Of a stretch of DNA of 64,000 nt, positions 60,986 to 64,000 are shown one piece after another. The position numbers and the translations under genes were made by a program. The stretch covers positions 806,001 through 870,000 of the forward strand of contig ML991771.1 of assembly GCA_010094025.1 (NCBI GenBank). The letters run 5' to 3'. Every line of letters starts with the position of its first letter. Position 1 is the stretch's first letter. This DNA is from Viridothelium virens. Taxonomy: Eukaryota > Ascomycota > Dothideomycetes > Trypetheliales > Trypetheliaceae. Below the pieces are notes generated by a model that searched no databases, was not told the DNA's origin, and saw nothing but the letters and a program-made list of their open reading frames with translations.

Positions 60986-61566
60986 ACCGCGATTATAGAA
61001 CAAAAGGTAAGAATCCCGTTTGAGGTCACAAGCGCCAAGGTGCTTCAGGAGTTTTTGGCTCCTCAGCAAAGCAGACCTATGTTCCCATGAGTAGCTGGTT
61101 CTGGTATTGAGTAAAGGCGATTTGGTCACGACTGTGGGAAAAGGGCCGTATTTTTCTGGAAATGACGCTGCGTTGGTAGTTGATAAAACCTGTGATCTCA
61201 GTAGATTCCATATTCGCCTTCTTTGAGATAAAGAGTGAAGGATCTGTAAGCCAGATCGACTACTAATACCGCCTTCTTTGTTGTTCACGAATGTTGAGAA
61301 AGACCACACCCACTGCAAACTTTTAACAGTTTGTGCATTCCCTGAGATTGTCCAACAGTGCCGATTTCTTGGCGTACTGCATTACGTTGAATGATGTCTC
61401 CAAGGCAATCGAGGGCTCTGGGGGCGACTATCGACATTAGGAGAGCTCGAATTGCATCATGGAGGATGACACCGGACTGTAAGTGTAACGAAGAGCTGAG
61501 CTGAAAGGACCTCAAGAGCGTAGAAAGCCAAAAGCGACATCCCTTGCCTCCTCGGGTGGTACAGCC
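60986..61566. other. Intergenic region with unused open frame
   Basis: Contains the ATG-less upstream extension of the coiled-coil gene's frame (60986-61318) and a 76-codon minus-strand frame without resemblance to known proteins. No gene is called. Confidence 0.45.
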
Positions 61567-62703
61567 TCATATATTGAAGCCACCATGCTCTGCAACCTCG
61601 TTGAATCGCCACAGACCCGCCTGCTGCGCAGCATACTTTACGGAAGACATCTCTGCCTGGCTTACGGGTCGGTTTATATCGTCATAGCGGATCTTTTCTT
61701 TGACTTCGCCTGGGGCAGGGTTTCCGCCGGGCTCCTCGACCTGAAGATGTGTTTTTGTTGTTCTTTTCGGTTTGCCAACATGAGCATCAGGATGATATTG
61801 CTCCATGACATGCATGAAAAGGTCTTTGGAGACGTTCTTAGCAAGCCAGCGAACAATTTCCCTCCCTTCATCGTCTTTACCAGGCATGACAAGGTGACGA
61901 ACGAGGATACCCTTCTTTGCAAGGCCATCAGCTGTAAAGCACAGATCGCCTACTTGGGAATGCATTACTTTGATGCTTTCCATGGCGGCCTTGGCATAGT
62001 TATCTGCTTTCAACAACCTTCTTGACGTTGCGTTCTTCCAGACTTTGAAGTCGGGCAAGTAGATGTCTATGAGGCCATTCAGGAGACCAAGTGATTCTGG
62101 AGAGTCAAAGGAGGAGGTATTGTAAATGATAGGCAGTTTCAGACCCAATTCCCGCGCGTGCAAGATGCTTAGAGCAACCTGAGGTACCACGTGCTCAGGA
62201 GTAATGAGATTGATGTTGTGCACTTTTCCGACCTCCTGTAGCTTCAGATACCATTCTGCTAGCTGTTCGGGAGTCAGATCGAAGCCTTTACGCTCATGAG
62301 CAATGTCATGGTTCTGGCAGAATACACAACGCAGGTTACATCCACTGAAGAAGACCGATCCTGAGCCATTGTGCCCTTGTATGCATGGCTCTTCTCCAAA
62401 ATGCGGCGCAATAACATTGACCTTGACGTCTGCGCCAATAAGACAGACGCCAGTTTTCTCGAAGCGATTCACTCCGCAAAGCCGTGGGCATAGGTTACAA
62501 TTACGAAGATGTGCATAGGCGTCGGAGCGTTTTCTTGCCGCATCCACCGAAGATATGAGGTGGTATCGTGGGACGTAATCATCGAGGAGGAATGGCGGGG
62601 CGAGATGAAGCAGTCGTGGTGAAGGCGAAGAAGGCCGCCATACTGTCAGACGCGGGTTGAATCGCGACAGTCGAAAAGATTGGAGGCAGAGAGATCGGTC
62701 CAT
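61567..62703 (-). CDS. Radical-SAM protein, PflA-activase type
   Basis: Single exon of 378 residues. Residues 1-40 are Arg/Ser/Pro-rich and could target mitochondria. A Cys-rich N-terminal block (CNLCPRLCGVNRFEKTGVC) precedes the radical-SAM motif CNLRCVFC, with cluster-binding Cys122, Cys126 and Cys129. Further blocks are GSGSVFFSGC, INLITPEHVVPQVA, PIIYNTSSFDSPESL and DIYLPDFKVW, all typical of the bacterial-type family related to pyruvate-formate-lyase activating enzyme. The Fe4S4 cluster would cleave S-adenosylmethionine to a 5'-deoxyadenosyl radical. No partner glycyl-radical enzyme lies in the window. The bacterial look and lack of introns suggest an old transfer, though the family occurs in several ascomycetes. 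Divergent from the GST gene. Confidence 0.85.
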   Translation of the reverse strand: MDRSLCLQSFRLSRFNPRLTVWRPSSPSPRLLHLAPPFLLDDYVPRYHLISSVDAARKRSDAYAHLRNCNLCPRLCGVNRFEKTGVCLIGADVKVNVIAPHFGEEPCIQGHNGSGSVFFSGCNLRCVFCQNHDIAHERKGFDLTPEQLAEWYLKLQEVGKVHNINLITPEHVVPQVALSILHARELGLKLPIIYNTSSFDSPESLGLLNGLIDIYLPDFKVWKNATSRRLLKADNYAKAAMESIKVMHSQVGDLCFTADGLAKKGILVRHLVMPGKDDEGREIVRWLAKNVSKDLFMHVMEQYHPDAHVGKPKRTTKTHLQVEEPGGNPAPGEVKEKIRYDDINRPVSQAEMSSVKYAAQQAGLWRFNEVAEHGGFNI

Positions 62704-62998
62704 ACGATGGCCTTGCGGTATTGAGGCTTAGCCAATCCCGGTATTTTTGTAACCTGCCATTACCTGAGAGATGCTCAAGACTTCAGTTGCCACAAGCTTG
62801 TCAAAGCATTTGTCAGGCCAAGGAGAGCACGATGCATGCATGACGCCATGCCCCACCACGATAGAGTACTCTACCTCTACCGCTGAGTGACAACAACAAT
62901 CATTTCTACATGGGTGGAAAATTAATATAGAAGCTCGATCTCGCTCTGAACAATTCAAGAGCTCAGATTGTGTTCAGTCAGCCTTCTCCGAGATCTGC
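62704..62998. promoter_or_regulatory. Divergent promoter of radical-SAM and GST genes
   Basis: 295 bases lie between outward start codons, with no coding potential. Inferred from arrangement. Confidence 0.45.
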
Positions 62999-64000
62999 AT
63001 GAATCAGACTGCTCTGTCAAGATTGGGACTGGTCCGTAACCATCTAATTCCTACCTCATTCACAACCATATCAGCAAGATTGTTTGGGACAACAATGTCA
63101 GAGACTAATCAGGCAAGCGTGAATATGCCCCTTAAAAAGAAATTCATAAACAAAAGCTTATGCATTTTAACAGTCTACCAGCGGCGCTAATGGGGGAAGT
63201 ATTCTAAACTGGGCAAGCAAGTCCGGCGATTTCAAGCGTCAGGACTCGGTCTTTCGAAACTTCATTTCGAAGCAACCAGGAGCAGAATTCCCCCCTGAGA
63301 AGGACCGGTACCATCTCTACGTCTCATACGCGTGTCCCTGGGGTAAGACAGCCCTTGCATTCCGTTCGTTCTGCTCTTGTTTATGATTTCTTCTAGCTCA
63401 TCGAGCCCTCATCGTACGAAAGCTCAAGGGGCTTGAGGACATCATTCCTTGCACATCAGTCCACTGGGAAATGCTGGATAAAGGATGGCGCTTTGCAACC
63501 AAAGACGAAAAGCTTCCAGGCGATAATGTGACCCCTGACCCCCTACATCCCGACTACACTCACCTGCGCCAAATCTACTTCGGTGTCAAACCTGACTACA
63601 ATGGTCGCTTTACTGTCCCAACTTTGTACGACAAGAAGCAAAACAAGATTGTCAGCAATGAATCTAGCGAAATAATTCGCATGTTCTACACCGCTTTCGA
63701 CGATCTCCTCCCCGAATCCTACAAATCTGTCGACCTCTTTCCTACCGACTTGCGCAAGGACATCGAGGAAACAAACGAATGGACCTACCATGACATTAAC
63801 AACGGCGTCTATAAGTCTGGGTTCGCCACTTCGGAAGAGGCCTATACCAACGCCTGCCTCACTCTTTTCAAATCCCTCGATAGGGCCGAAGCGCACCTCG
63901 CGTCATCCCAATCTTCTCAACGAGGACCCTACTACTACGGCGCCCATCTCACTGAAGCCGACGTGCGGCTCTATACCACTATAGTACGCTTCGATCCCGT
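62999..64000 (+). CDS. Omega-class glutathione transferase (ECM4/GTO type), 3' end outside window
   Basis: Partial gene: exons 62999-63112, 63174-63342 and 63397 to the right edge, about 295 residues visible. The active-site loop SYACPWAHRALIVRKLKGLED has the catalytic Cys of omega-class enzymes. Downstream are HWEMLDKGWRF, GRFTVPTLYDKK and NESSEIIRMFY, the GTO/ECM4 pattern. These reduce glutathionyl-quinones or protein-mixed disulfides. The first 32 residues form a mitochondrial-type presequence, and a second in-frame ATG (MSETNQ) starts just after it, so cytosolic and mitochondrial forms are possible. Intron 1 is a GC-AG intron. Confidence 0.9.
63113..63173 (+). other. GC-AG intron in the GST gene
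   Basis: Donor CAG|GCAAGC and acceptor TTAACAG; removing 61 nt joins MSETNQ to STSGANGGSILNWASKSG in frame. Reading through gives a premature stop. No GT donor at this position keeps the frame as well. Confidence 0.8.

Overview
The window reads as nuclear DNA of a filamentous ascomycete (Pezizomycotina). The evidence is many short introns of about 50-90 nt with GT..AG ends and CTAAC/CTAAT-like branch sites, pyrimidine-rich leaders, Zn2Cys6 and fungal bZIP regulators, a GH28 pectinase, and one-to-one matches to yeast or fungal housekeeping families. Class or species cannot be fixed from the sequence alone. I support 22 protein-coding genes, the last cut by the window edge. I found no rRNA, tRNA, CRISPR array or intact transposon.

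Layout. 0.8-5.5 kb: a DUF3112-type membrane protein, the GTPase GPN2 (minus strand) and the spindle checkpoint protein BUB3, the last two divergent. 7.7-11.4 kb: a vacuolar TRP-type cation channel (YVC1) scattered over about 17 exons, several of them microexons, in a stretch that looks empty when only long open frames are considered. 12.3-13.6 kb: a C2H2 zinc-finger regulator. 13.65-20.05 kb: a 6.4 kb stretch without a recognisable gene. 20-34 kb: an LRR protein, the proteasome regulator PI31, ATG18, the tRNA wybutosine enzyme TYW4/PPM2 and the dual-specificity phosphatase PPS1. 36-38 kb: a vacuolar Ca2+/H+ exchanger. 40.3-44.8 kb: a SNF2-RING ATPase of the ULS1/RAD5/RAD16 group. 45.5-48.6 kb: a NirA-like Zn2Cys6 regulator.

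49-64 kb is a more accessory-looking stretch. It holds a secreted GDSL-type protein that lacks the expected catalytic triad, a bZIP factor, an intronless coiled-coil plus Ulp1-like (C48) cysteine peptidase, a mitochondrial thioredoxin-like protein, a secreted exopolygalacturonase-type GH28 enzyme, a small membrane protein, a coiled-coil protein of unknown role, a radical-SAM protein of the PflA-activase type, and an omega-class glutathione transferase cut at the right edge.

Links between genes are mostly functional rather than operon-like. YVC1 and the CAX exchanger act in opposite directions on vacuolar calcium. The SNF2-RING protein (with SUMO-interaction-like and SUMO-acceptor-like motifs) and the Ulp1-like peptidase would both touch the SUMO system. 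GPN2/BUB3, ATG18/TYW4, thioredoxin/GH28 and radical-SAM/GST are divergent pairs with short shared promoter regions. The best candidates for something undescribed are the orphan Ulp1-like peptidase and the triad-less GDSL protein. Exon boundaries were placed by eye from splice signals, reading-frame continuity and family resemblance, and no search was run.
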